Positions 36,480-47,181 of a stretch of DNA of 64,000 nucleotides are shown in pieces; position 1 is the first letter of the stretch, and each line of letters starts with the position of its first letter. A program made the position numbers and the translations under genes. The stretch is from Alnus glutinosa (Eukaryota; Streptophyta; Magnoliopsida; Fagales; Betulaceae): the NCBI RefSeq assembly GCF_958979055.1, contig NC_084886.1, forward strand, positions 312,501 to 376,500, read 5' to 3'. Below the pieces are notes generated by a model, which was given only the letters and a program-made list of their open reading frames with translations, did not search any database and was not told the origin of the DNA.

Positions 36480-37254
36480 TGGTTAAATACATGCTTGCTC
36501 CCTGTGGTGGCCGTGGTTTGCGACCTTTATTTTTTGCTCCTTGTGGTTTGCGACCTTTATTTTTTATTCTCTCAGTTTTATTTTTTATCATAGATGATAC
36601 ATGTGCTATGGAAAAATATGCAAATGGTACCTCCGTCCATTTTTCCATCCAAAACTAACGGAAATCCACGTTAGCGTCATGTAACACCATTCAAAATGCG
36701 ATACATGGCCACAATATTTTTATTTTTATTTTTTTATTTTTTTAAAGCTTTTTTGAAAAGAAAAGAAAAATTGTAGAGGTGGCTGAACCACCTCCGTGCC
36801 TTATAAGGATGGTTCGGCCACCCCAGATCAGGTGGTCTGGGGGTGGCCAAACCACCCCCATGGCCTATGGGGTTGGCCATGGGGGTGGTTCAGCCACTTT
36901 CAAGGACCAAACTCTCAAAAAAAAAAAAAATTGAGGGTTTGGCCATTAGGAGCTACCCCCAAAGGCCACGGGGGGTGGTTTGGCAACCCCTACAATTTTT
37001 TATATTTTTTAAAAAATGCCTTCAATTTTTTTAAAAAAAAAAATTAAAAAAAATATTGTGGCCATATGTCGCATTTTGAATGGTGCCACGTGGCGCTAAC
37101 GTGGATTTTCGTTAGTTTTGAATAGAAAAATGGACGGAGGTACCATTTGCATTTTTTTCTCATAGCACAGGTACCACCTATAATAAAAAAAATAAAACTG
37201 AGAGAGCAAAAAATAAACATCTCAAACCACATGGAGCAAGCATGTATTTAACCA
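36480..37254. mobile_element. Long-TIR Mutator-like element with GC-rich core
   Basis: A 775-bp element whose ends are inverted repeats of roughly 200-240 bp. The left arm starts TGGTTAAATACATGCTTGCT and the complement of the right end reads the same. Pairing continues through ATGCAAATGGTACCTCCGTC and AATGCGA...TGGCCACAATATTTTT. Flanking A runs (36472-36479 and from 37255) could be an 8-9 bp duplication but are ambiguous. Between the arms, 36780-36985 is GC-rich with repeated GGTGG/CCACC (GTGGCCAAACCACCCCCATG). No transposase is present. Confidence 0.75.
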
Positions 37255-37396
37255 AAAAAAAAAAAAAAAAAAAAAAAAAGGTGCATAAACATGTCTCTAT
37301 CGCATATCATCTGGCAAGGAGTGTTTTCCAATTTCCAGCGAATAACAAGACATTGTTCACCCTTTAAAAACAGAGAAGTCAGAATTGAAAAAATAT

Positions 37397-37404
37397 TGTT
37401 GAGA

Positions 37405-37437
<33 letters not shown>

Positions 37438-37477
37438 ACCTTAATCTGGCGCCTTAGACCAACTCGGCCATCTCAAC
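37397..37477 (-). tRNA. tRNA-Leu (anticodon AAG)
   Basis: On minus, an 81-nt cloverleaf. The acceptor stem GTTGAGA pairs with TCTCAAC and the discriminator is A. The anticodon stem CCAGA/TCTGG encloses loop TTAAGGT, giving anticodon AAG, which reads CUU/CUC leucine codons. A long variable arm (TCCGAAAGGGCG) marks a class II tRNA, and the T arm is GGGTTCAAATCCC. There is no intron and no encoded CCA, as expected for a nuclear gene. Downstream on minus, T6 (complement of 37388-37393) is a Pol III terminator. It sits just 143 bp from the Mutator-like element and is intact. Confidence 0.97.
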
Positions 37478-37479
37478 TT

Positions 37480-38468
37480 CATGCTTTTTTGGCACAGAAT
37501 GTATATAATAACACGTTTCAAAGATGCGGCACCCAAGTAGCTTTCAAGTCGTTGTATTCGTTTTCCACAACACTTAAAGAAATTAAACATTATTTCCAAC
37601 ATATATATGTATATCTATTATTTTTTTTTCTGAAATAACCTTGGTCCTCTTGCAAATGCCTTTAGCAAACAGCTAATTGTGTTAGCCCCCTCCTATGAAA
37701 ATTGATTGGTGGAGAGCAAATAACAGTCCCCATCACCCTCTTTTGAATTTTTGTTATTAAAAAAACTAAAAGATGGTGATGGGAGACGGAAAACCGTTCC
37801 CATGTATCAGCCCTCCCCTCTTATATATAAACTTCACAAATATTGCACCTTGTTGAGCATTGCTGGGGCTAAAATTCACGTTTCTCATCTCCAAGACCCG
37901 ACTCCCCATAAAGAAGGAAAATCTTGATGGAGTCTTGGGCTTTCCTTTTTCCGAGCAATAAAGATTGGACTTTCGCTGTTGCAAGAACTTTTTCATCCAT
38001 TTCAAGGTTTTGTGCTGCGGCCTCCCTCCCCACAAAGACATCGCCATGGGCATGGAGCGGATTGCTGGACTAGAACAGTAGAGCTCTTAGAAATGTGAGC
38101 TTTTTGTTCAGGCCCAAAATTGTTTTGTTGCTTTTATTTTTGGAAAAATATTTCAGAATCTCTTTGCAGATTTTTATTTTTAAATTCCAATTTTTAATTC
38201 GAAACCAATTTAAGGCCCGAGTTAACAAATATTTTATATTTAAAACTTTTTTTCATTTTTTTCCTCATATAAATAATAAAAACGATGATAAAATACTATT
38301 ATTTTCTATCTTTTTTTTTAAAAAAAAAATTATGGAGGAGGGCATAATAGTATTTTTAAAATTATTTTTGTTATTTATTTGACGGAATATCTAAAAAGAA
38401 AAATCTGAAAAACTACAAGAGAATTCTAAAATATTTTTCCCCTCGGTCATTGATCTTTGTTCGTTTTG
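37480..38468. other. Intergenic, no supported gene
   Basis: Flank of the tRNA gene. A minus-strand frame at 37766-38053 lacks any domain. Sequence becomes T-rich to 38400. Nothing is supported. Confidence 0.45.
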
Positions 38469-39402
38469 GAGCATCTTCAACCAACTAGTTAAAAGTTTCA
38501 TTTTAGCCAAGTATAGTTACCCCTTTTTATCATCCACTTTATCCAGCAGAGTTGCTAGAGTCCAGGTAAAATACATAAAATGCTATAGTGAATTTTTCTA
38601 TTCACGATAGCACACTAGATATATATATATATATTTTTTTTTTTTTTCATGTTAATTTTTGAGATAATTATACCATTGGTTCCTATGATATGCCATATTA
38701 TGGTTCAAAAAGTTCATGAGAAATTCTTGTGGTAAACAATAATTACGTTTTATTCCCTGAGTTGATTTTCCATCCATCAGTTTAACGGAATCTGTTAACC
38801 ATACACGTCAGACCAAAAAAATAGAAATTTATAAATAAATAAACTTTTTTTTTTTTTTAAAAAAAAAAAAACAAAAATGGGAGGGGTGGCTGGGCCACCC
38901 CCGGCGACCCCTGGGGATGGCGAGTGGACCCCTCCTCATTTTATTTTATTTTTTTTAAAAAAATAAGTCTATTTATTTATTTTTGATAAATTTATAATTT
39001 TTTATTCAGATGGACACGTGTCAATTTTTTACTGGGTCTGACATGTATGGTTAACAAATTCACTCAAACCGGTGGATGGAAAATCAACCTAGGGAGTAAA
39101 ACGTAATTATTACTTACCACAAAGATTTCTCATGAACTTTTTGAATCACAGGGAGTTAAAAATAATTATGGCATACCACAATGACCAATAGTGTAATTAT
39201 CCCTTAATTTTTAGTTGTTTATTGTTTGTCTCTTTTTCATGAACATAGAATATAATAAAAAATGAGTGAAAATAATATTTTTAAAGCAAGTAGATCGAAA
39301 ATACAATAGAAAATCGGTTAGAGAATGTATAGTAAAACAGTAGCTAAAATAAAAAATTGCATTTTTAACTGAGTATTTTACATATTGTTAATGGAGATGC
39401 TC
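38469..39402. mobile_element. GAGCATCT-ended TIR element, host of a nested MITE
   Basis: The left end GAGCATCTTCAACC (38469) pairs with the complement of the right end, GAGCATCTCCATTAAC (ending 39402). Such GAGCATCTCCA termini are common in plant MITEs. A second element (38661-39203) is inserted inside, and removing it leaves about 390 bp. A target duplication was not resolved. Confidence 0.5.
38661..39203. mobile_element. Mutator-like MITE nested in the GAGCATCT element
   Basis: A 543-bp element with long inverted arms: the left is GAGATAATTATACCATTGGT, and the complement of the right reads GGGATAATTACACTATTGGT. Pairing continues through the CATGAGAAAT, AATAATTACGTTTTA and GGTTGATTTTCCATCCA regions. 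It has an exact 9-bp duplication TTAATTTTT (38652-38660 and 39204-39212). The centre (38881-38935) is GC-rich with GGGTGGCTGGGCCACCC, between A/T homopolymers. Confidence 0.85.
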
Positions 39403-39986
39403 TTAGTTGCATGGTTACAAGGGCTGGGTTGTAATGTCAAATGGGGACATCAATACCTACAAGATTTCATGTTTAAGACTAGATTTTACATATTTAATGG
39501 GTGTATATTTTATCAAGTCATTAAAATTTTTTAAATGACTTAATACATGCATGTATATATATTAAAAATACAACAATTAAATATCTTCACCATAAAATAG
39601 ATTGTTCTATATTTCAACCTTATCTTCAAAGAAGAGCCTTCGGTGCACATATTTCAATAGTCGATGACCCCTTCCTTTCATGAAACGGCTCCAAGGAGGC
39701 AAAGCCTCAAATTGATAATTCTTTCTCCGGGATGCCGCAATTTCCATGTGCGTAACCTCCACATTCTTACTAAAAGAGAGGCTATGATAAAGGGGCTAGT
39801 TTGATAATGTTTTTTCAGGGTAGAGTTTGTTTTTGTGTTTTTTGGAATAACTCAAAACATAAAATACGGCACAAATTATTTAAAATTACGTTCATGTTTA
39901 TGTAACATCATAGTCAGAAAACAAAAAGTATCATCTAAAACGTCTTACTCATGTTTTTGTTTATGAAGATGCATGCGTGAGTTGAA
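39403..39986. other. Intergenic with one orphan minus-strand open stretch
   Basis: Mostly AT-rich. On minus, 39607-39765 is open without a start codon for about 53 codons and includes GRGHRLLKYVHRRLFF before a stop. The frame looks coding-like but was not recognised. It may be a decayed exon. Confidence 0.25.
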
Positions 39987-40127
39987 GGATCGGTTTGAGT
40001 TTGCAATTTTAGAAAGTGTAATTTTAAAACGTGTGATTTAAAAACACAACTAAGGGTTTAATAAAATTGCAATTTAAGCTTTAAAAGTAAGTATTTTAAA
40101 AAAAGCACATGCATGCTAAACGCACCC
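39987..40127. mobile_element. Small Tourist-like MITE
   Basis: The left end is GGATCGGTTTGAGTTTGCAA, and the complement of the right end GGGTGCGTTTAGCATGCATG resembles the ends of the element at 29821-30116. The flanks GAA/TAA give no clean 3-bp duplication. Interior motifs such as AAACGTGTGATTTAAAAACAC also match that element. Confidence 0.5.
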
Positions 40128-40270
40128 TAAATTAAGTTGTATAAACAGAACATGCAGAGTGCCATTTTTTTTAACCGCCGGCCAAATTTTGAGTATAATC
40201 CAAGCCCTGTAGGCCATAATTGAGCGTCTTATCTTGTTTTGGTCAATGGTATTGCGCTTTCAAACGATAA

Positions 40271-41107
40271 TGGTCTGTTTGGATTCAGAATAGAATTTAA
40301 ATTCTATTCTGAATCCAATTCTACGTTCAATGATCACTGGGACCCACGCACAGTGCGTGGGTCCCGCATTTACTTAATAAAATAATAATAAATTATTTTT
40401 TTTAAAAAAATAATAATAATTTTTTTAAAAAATTTTTTTAAAAAAATAATAACTTTTTTTTATAAAAAAAAAAAAAAAAAAAAAGCAGGGTAGCTGCCGA
40501 TTGGTAGCCACCCCTCAAAGGGGGTGGCGCACTGCCACCACCATAGGTGGCCGGGGGCGCCACCCCCGACACTTGGGGAAGGCCGCGCGGCCTCCCCCGA
40601 CCTCGAGGGTGGCCGCGCGGCCACCATTAAATCTAGGGGTTGGCCTCGCGCCACCCCCTGAGGTTGCCGGGCGTGGCAGCGCGTCACCTCCAACCACTTG
40701 GGGAAGGCCGCGCGGCCTCCCCCGACCACTGGGGGTGGCCGCGCGGCCATCCCCGACCACTGGGGGTGGCCGCGCGGCTATCCCCGACAACTGGGGGTGG
40801 CCGCACGGCCACCCCTTGCTTCTATTTTTTTTTTTTTAATTTTAATTTTAATTTTGTTTTTTCTTTTAAAAAGAAAAAATATTTATTTTTTAATTAAATA
40901 ATTATTATTTAAATCATTATTTCACATAACTTTTCACAATACCAATCATTATACACAACTTTTCAAACTTCCAATCATTTATTACTATTAAAAATAATAT
41001 TTTCTAATCTAAAAATTCAACACCTAAACACAACTTTTTGCCTCGAACTTCGCAATTAGAATAAGAATTCAATTCTAATTCTAAAAATTCAATACCCAAA
41101 CGCACCA
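40271..41107. mobile_element. Harbinger-like TIR element with GC-rich core
   Basis: An 837-bp element with ends TGGTCTGTTTGG and complement TGGTGCGTTTGG, flanked by TAA (40268-40270 and 41108-41110), as in PIF/Harbinger MITEs. The arms contain AGAATAGAATTTAAATTCTA-type palindromes on the left and AATTAGAATTGAATTC-like sequence on the right. Between AT-rich arms and long A/T runs lies a 330-bp GC-rich array (40485-40820). No transposase is present. Confidence 0.65.
40485..40820. repeat. GC-rich palindromic minisatellite-like core
   Basis: The palindrome GGCCGCGCGGCC occurs exactly at 40581, 40611, 40706 and 40737, with near copies at 40768 and about 40798. The spacing is about 30 bp where dense, and the repeats are joined by CCCCGACCACTGGGGGT-type linkers. 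Composition is extremely GC-rich against AT-rich flanks. Overlapping Pro/Arg-rich open frames on both strands are by-products. Confidence 0.85.
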
Positions 41108-43066
41108 TAAGCCTCCTGCATCTGCATGCCACATGCAACGAAGAACTAGCACTCCTGTTTCTAATCATTCGCCAAATAAAAATGCTTTTTATTACGATTT
41201 ATCATTTATGGTATTTGATTGGCTTTATTATAGAAAATAATATCATAAAATGTCATGAAAAATAATATCATAATAATTTTTTTTTTTAAGGCATGTAAAT
41301 AATTTAATTTATTTTTCAGCAATCATGGAGTTTACCATGTTAATTTATAACATGATCATCACCATCCTGGGCATTAATTAATTATAATGCCCTAACTTCA
41401 TGTGATCTATTTTTAGGAATTGCTATTAATGTTTTGTTTAGAGTAGCTAGTTAGAGATATAAATTTGGTCTTGGATCTGGTGATTTTGGTCAATGTCTCG
41501 TCTTAAGATTATTCAAAGTAAAAGTATGTCAACCACTGATTGATGCTGTATTGGAAAAATAAATAACGTCGTGATGTAGGATGGAGTTTTTTTTTTTTTT
41601 TGGAGAAAATGTAGGATGGAGTTGAGGCCGGCCGGGTCATATGACGAGGTTTTGTAGAATATAACGATATGTTAATTAGTAAAACAATAATTATATTACA
41701 TTAATTTTCATCCGATTAATATGGCACTGCCTATTGCCTAACGTACCAAGCACTAATTAATTAAAGCTTTTTGGTTCAAATTGCGTGCGAACTAATTCTC
41801 CAAATAACTTCATTAGATTATGTAAAAGTTAATATATATAACTAATAATGAAGTAAGAATTAATTGGGGTTTTGAGTTTTGATGAAGGTAATTATTTAGG
41901 TTGAGAAATTTGTAAGTCATAATATAGTTGCTGGTCAACAACGATGTATTAATTGCAAACAGAGCGGGAGATCGATCCCACCCTTCCTCATCCTTCCCTC
42001 CCTTGTTTTGCTCCTATTCCCCTGCCCATTTCAGGGGCAGCCTGTCCCCTCCCATATGTAACACACCTTCTTTGTTTTTCTCTCAACATGAAAACCTTCC
42101 CAAACCAAATCTAGCAAATCCCGATTTGTATGTACTAACAACTGATTAACCATTATTTTACAATTTTTCAATGTGCTTTACAAATTACTAATTGACAGCT
42201 AGCAGTGCTTGGATGACGGCCAAATCTTCTTATTAAAAGTAACTGGGGACATGTCCTAACTCCATGTCCATGTTGTGACACCGGTACCATACATCAAGCA
42301 ACTAACTCCATCTCCTGCACGACTGGGGCCTCTTTGGATTCACTAGAAAGAAAATTACATTTTTCGTACAAACATCTTCTTTTCAGCCTTTACAGATCAC
42401 ATATTTACCTTTCAGTGAAAAGTAAGCTGTTGATAAAAATATTACCAGCTTTCTTATACCAAAAACAGAAGGAAAATATGATTGACAAAATCACAGATAA
42501 AAAGCAAAGAGACTTGGGATATATATATATAATATATATTTGGCTGATCTTCTTGGGAGATCGACGAGTGAAATAGTACTCTCTTTGTCCTTAGACCTTT
42601 CAATTACCGGCCAGGTGGGTCGGATGCAAGCAAACAATTTTTTGACTCGTAGCTCTGAAATTCATGACCCAACATGGCATGGCTTTACTTGTATGAATCC
42701 CGATAAGTTTTGGTTCCATTAATTGGTCTCCAATCATGATTTGATGATTCCGGAGTAGGACCCTTGAAACGACGCATGATTCACCAGCATGACAACCATT
42801 GTCTGTATACGACGTTCCTTTATAAATATTTTTATTTGGACTGTAATTGAACCTTTTTTCTTTCTTTTTGAGCCAGTTGGGACGCATGATCATATCGAAT
42901 GGAATTGTTTTTTGAATTTCAATCAAGATTGGGCAACATGTCATTGCAAAAGCAGAACTAGTCCTCTGAAATTGTACCCAACTGAAGAATTGTATTGTTT
43001 TGTGCTTGAATATTGCAATCTAAGATGGTACGATTATCATTGATTAGTCTGATTAAATATACAACA

Positions 43067-43071
<5 letters not shown>

Positions 43072-43101
<30 letters not shown>
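43072..43101. repeat. (CT)n microsatellite
   Basis: About 30 bases of CT dinucleotide. Confidence 0.95.
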
Positions 43102-43105
<4 letters not shown>

Positions 43106-44097
43106 CAGTAAGATATAGGGAAACCCGTGAACTCAGATTGTAATCCCTAGAACCTTCATCGGGAACAACAGTCTAGGGATTACAGTATATATAATCTTGA
43201 TCTGATATATATTTTTTTAATTAGAATACTGTCATACAGTTGTCAATTTTGAAAGCTGGTTTGGAATTCTTCCTTTGTATAAGATTGATCGAGAATGAGA
43301 AATTGATTTGAGAGTTCAAACAATTAATTAATTAAGAAACAAAAACAATTATTAGCTTAAAAAAGAATTCATCTTCTTAGAGGCCAGAGAAATCTTTCTG
43401 TGGGTCTTGGTGGATTCCTGGGGGGTGGAAACTTTTCCAATATCTCACACTGCGGACAATCTTTTGTCTGCTTGAAATCCACAAGAGTGTCAGCCAGACA
43501 GATCCCTTTGTTTTGAAGCACATTTTTGGCCGAAAGTGTGACAAGCAACACTTGATGAGGTCATGGAAGGTGTAACCTACTGTGCTATCATGCATATCCG
43601 GATATCCCCATGTGTGATGCCACCTAAAACATGTAATAAGAAGTAGCAAACCCTTACCCAAGTCTATCATCCATATTAGAAAAAACGTATGAAGGCCCCC
43701 CCTTTTGAAATGATGTTTCCTGTTACGATATCTTGGTTCAGCCCTAAAGCTGGAAAGCGAGCTTCTCCATGATTGCCAATTTGATAGAATTGTCCTATTC
43801 TTTCATGAATCATGGGGTTTGTTGCAATGCATGCCCTTGTTGTTCTTAATCTTTTTCTTTTTTTTTTTCATCTGCTTAATCTAATTAATATATAGTCTTC
43901 TGGCCGGGAGCAACACTGGCATTTATGGTTGAATACTTAATTTCTGACCAGGCTTATCTTGAGCAAATAAAGGTATTGATTGGGTTTGATATTCTACAAG
44001 AAACTTTTTTATTGATTCTAAAGTGGCTGATTTGAATGGAAAAATAGGTACCTTTGACCAGTAATTTATAATTGATTCACACCTTACCGGACAAGGC

Positions 44098-44103
44098 CAC
44101 GTG
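44098..44103. promoter_or_regulatory. G-box core CACGTG upstream of GH3
   Basis: A perfect CACGTG about 450 bp upstream of the GH3 start, in context GGCCACGTGTGT. Such sites bind bZIP/bHLH factors in plants, but occupancy here is only inferred. Confidence 0.3.
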
Positions 44104-44552
44104 TGTAGGACCTCTATAGCCTCTACTTCCCTTCCATTTGCTTCTTTTATTTTTATTTTTTTACTTTTTAATTTGAGTAAACATCATTTCCTAAAACCTC
44201 CCCTCCACCCCTCATATCAGCAGGTAGACAGAAAAAGATTTCATTATTTAGAGAGAAAAATGCCTTTTAAATATGAGAGGATGCCCTGGCCTGTAAGTTG
44301 TTATGTACAGTACTCTCTTTTGAACATTCTCATTGTTCAGGCTTCTGCTGAGGCAGTGTTGTAAATTAAATCCAGTTCAACATACAGGAAGAAAGGCTAT
44401 ATCTGACCGATCGAGCAAACTCATCATTCAATTATCTGATCAAAGAACAATCGCAATACAATTCTTTCGAACTCATTCATGCCAAACTACAGTTGGTGAC
44501 AAGTTCTAGCTAGAGCTGCCAAAAGCTCGATCTTATATATATATTCCCAAGG

Positions 44553-47181
44553 ATGTTGCCAAGGTATGATCCAAATGACAATGAAGCTGGTATGAAGGTT
44601 TTGGGGGACCTGACCACAAATGCGCACCAAGTGCAACAACAGGTATTAGAGAAGATACTGACGCAAAATGTTCACACAGAATATCTTAGGAGCTTTCTCA
44701 ATGGCCATTCCGATAAGAAACTTTTCAAGGAGAAAGTTCCTGCTGTGAATTATGAAGATATCAAACCTTACATCGAGCGGATTGCTAATGGAGAGCCATC
44801 AGAGATCATTTCAGCTCAGCCCATCACCGAGCTCCTCACAAGGTAAAGAAATTGTTCGTTAGTCTCTTTTTTCCCCCTCTCGAAGTTACTTTCTATCTTT
44901 TCTCATTCGCTCTAAAGGTTATGCATCTTTCATGCAGCTCGGGAACTTCAGGTGGGCAGCCAAAAATGATGCCTTCAACTGCTGAAGATTTGGACAGAAA
45001 GACATTCTTCTACAACATCCTTTTGCCTGTGATGAACAAGTGAGAAGCTAACTAGCCTTTCTCCTTATGTATTTATTTTTGGTTCTTTTATATATGTTTT
45101 AGTATTTTAAAAAAGAATGTTCAGGTGAAAGCAAGGATACTAAATAAACGTGTGATTATGAATTCAGGTATGTGGATGGGTTGGATCAAGGAAAAGCAAT
45201 GTACTTTTTGTTTATCAAACCAGAAATTATTGCTCCTTCTGGTTTGATGGCAAGACCTGTCCTAACAAGCTATTACAAGAGCAACAATTTCAGAAACCGG
45301 CCTTTCAATCGATTTAATGTGTACACAAGCCCGGACGAGGCAATCTTGTGCCCAGACAACAAACAGAGCATGTACTGCCAATTACTTTGTGGTTTATTAC
45401 AGAGGGACAAGGTTCTAAGGGTTGGTGCTGTTTTCTCGTCCGCTTTCCTGTGGGCTATCAAATGCTTAGAGGATTACTGGAGAGAGCTGTGTTCAAATAT
45501 TAGAACTGGTCATGTCAGTGACTGGATCACTGACCCCAGTTGTAGAAACGCTGTATCTTTAATCCTTAGCAAACCCAATTCAGATTTGGCTGATTTGATC
45601 GAGCAAGAGTGTGGCAGTCAACCATGGGAAGGTATAATAAAAAGGCTTTGGCCTAGAACAAAATACATTGAAGTCATTGTTACAGGGTCTATGGCCCAAT
45701 ACATCCCGACGCTTGAATTTTACAGCGGTGGACTGCCTTTAGTTTCAACTATGTATGCTTCTTCTGAATGCTACCTTGGCATCAATCTCAAACCGCTCAG
45801 TAAGCCTTCTGATGTGTCTTACACACTTCTCCCTAACATGGCCTACTTTGAGTTCCTACCTGTGGAGAAAAACCATGATCGAGCGTCTGAGGAGATCCAA
45901 TGCAATGGTATTTCTGATCAGAATTGCACACAGAATGAGAGTAATAAGGAAAGAATGGAAATGGTGGATCTAGTGGACGTGAAGCTTGGTCACTACTACG
46001 AACTTGTCGTCACAACTTTTACAGGTGAGTTTTTCCTTCTTCAGATCTGACCCACACGCCTCATTTCCTTTTTCTTTTTCTTTTTTTCTTTCTTTTTTCG
46101 TTTTCCCTGCTCTAGTATTCAATAATAGGCAATTCATTTCATTCATATATAAAAATAAAAATAAAAATAAAAATCTGACTCCCAAAAAGTTAATTCCGCG
46201 TTAGAAAGATAAATTATCCACACGAAATGAGTTAACTCCTTATTAGATGAGACTGAGTTTTATATCTAATTATAAAAAATTTCAATTACGAATATGACTA
46301 ACAATATATCTGAATCCTATGCTAGAATGTTCATATGATATATATATATATATTCTTTTTCTCTGGCAGTCACTATGGGCTTGTTTGGCAAGACCAATAA
46401 AATTTTTTCTTCTCTCTTCACTTATCTAAAAAATAATCAATTTTATATTACATTAATAATTTTTTTTATTATTTAAATAAAAAAAATTCACTATAATTCA
46501 AAACTTTTTAACTTTTCTATACAAATTCTTTTTACTTTATATCATATCTATCACTTTCAACTCTCGCCGCCCATAAAACGAGGCATATATGTCAACTTTT
46601 CAGGCCTATACAGATACAGAGTTGGAGACATTCTCATGGTTACTGGTTTCCACAACAACGCTCCTCAGTTCCGGTTTATGCACCGTCGAAATGTGGTTTT
46701 AAGCGTCGACACTGACAAAACAAATGAAGACGACCTGTTAAATGCAGTGACACAAGCAAAACGCCCGCTCGAGCCGCTCGGCTTCCTCCTGACTGAGTAC
46801 ACTAGCTATGCTGACACTTCATCAATCCCAGGTCATTATGTATTATTTTGGGAGCTTAAAATGAAAGGAAATGATGATTTACCAGAGCTTGATCATGCCA
46901 TAATGGAACAATGCTGCTCCATAGTGGAAGATTCCCTGGATTCTGTCTATAGGAGATGCAGGAAAAAGGACAATTCAATTGGACCCTTAGAGATAAGGGT
47001 GGTGAAGCATGGGGCATTTGATGCACTGATGGATTTTTGTGTGTCTCAAGGGTCTTCTATCAACCAATACAAGACTCCCAGGTGCATTAAATCAGAGGAA
47101 GCCATTAAGATTTTGGATGCAAGACTTGTGGGAAGGTTTTTCAGCAAAAATGTTCCTTTTTGGGAGCCATTTAGGATGTAA
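44553..47181 (+). CDS. GH3.17: GH3 acyl-acid-amido synthetase, GH3.17-like (four exons)
   Basis: Exons 44553-44842, 44938-45039, 45168-46024 and 46604-47181. All introns are GT-AG, and the 1827 nt encode 608 residues, typical for GH3. The ATP/AMP-binding P-loop-like motif SSGTSGGQPK spans the exon 1-2 junction. Later come TGSMAQYIP, YASSECYLGIN, LLPNMAYFEF, then YRYRVGD after intron 3. The protein ends QYKTPRC...FFSKNVPFWEP. Group II GH3 enzymes adenylate indole-3-acetic acid and join it to amino acids in the cytosol, lowering free auxin. The start MLPRYDPNDNEAG and the overall text match GH3.17 best from memory, which prefers glutamate, but substrate choice cannot be read with certainty. The third SSGTS position carries GG where relatives often have AG. 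Intron 3 (579 bp) is AT-rich with a TA run. Confidence 0.93.

Larger units (their letters stand above)
41111..44552. other. Intergenic, upstream of the GH3 gene
   Basis: AT-rich with scattered short frames. The minus-strand frames at 43369-43670 are the most coding-like (Cys-rich: KDCPQCEILEKFPPPRNPP) but lack a start and a recognisable family. The last 500 bp should include the GH3 promoter and leader. No auxin response element (TGTCTC) stood out by eye. Confidence 0.45.

Noticed and set aside
40485-40820. CRISPR-like array or CpG-island promoter
   Set aside because: Repeats are palindromes with near-identical spacers inside a plant TIR element. No cas-like genes or transcript evidence.
40460-40901. 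Several Pro/Arg-rich ORFs on both strands
   Set aside because: By-products of the GC-rich palindromic array. They occur in all frames and lack domains.
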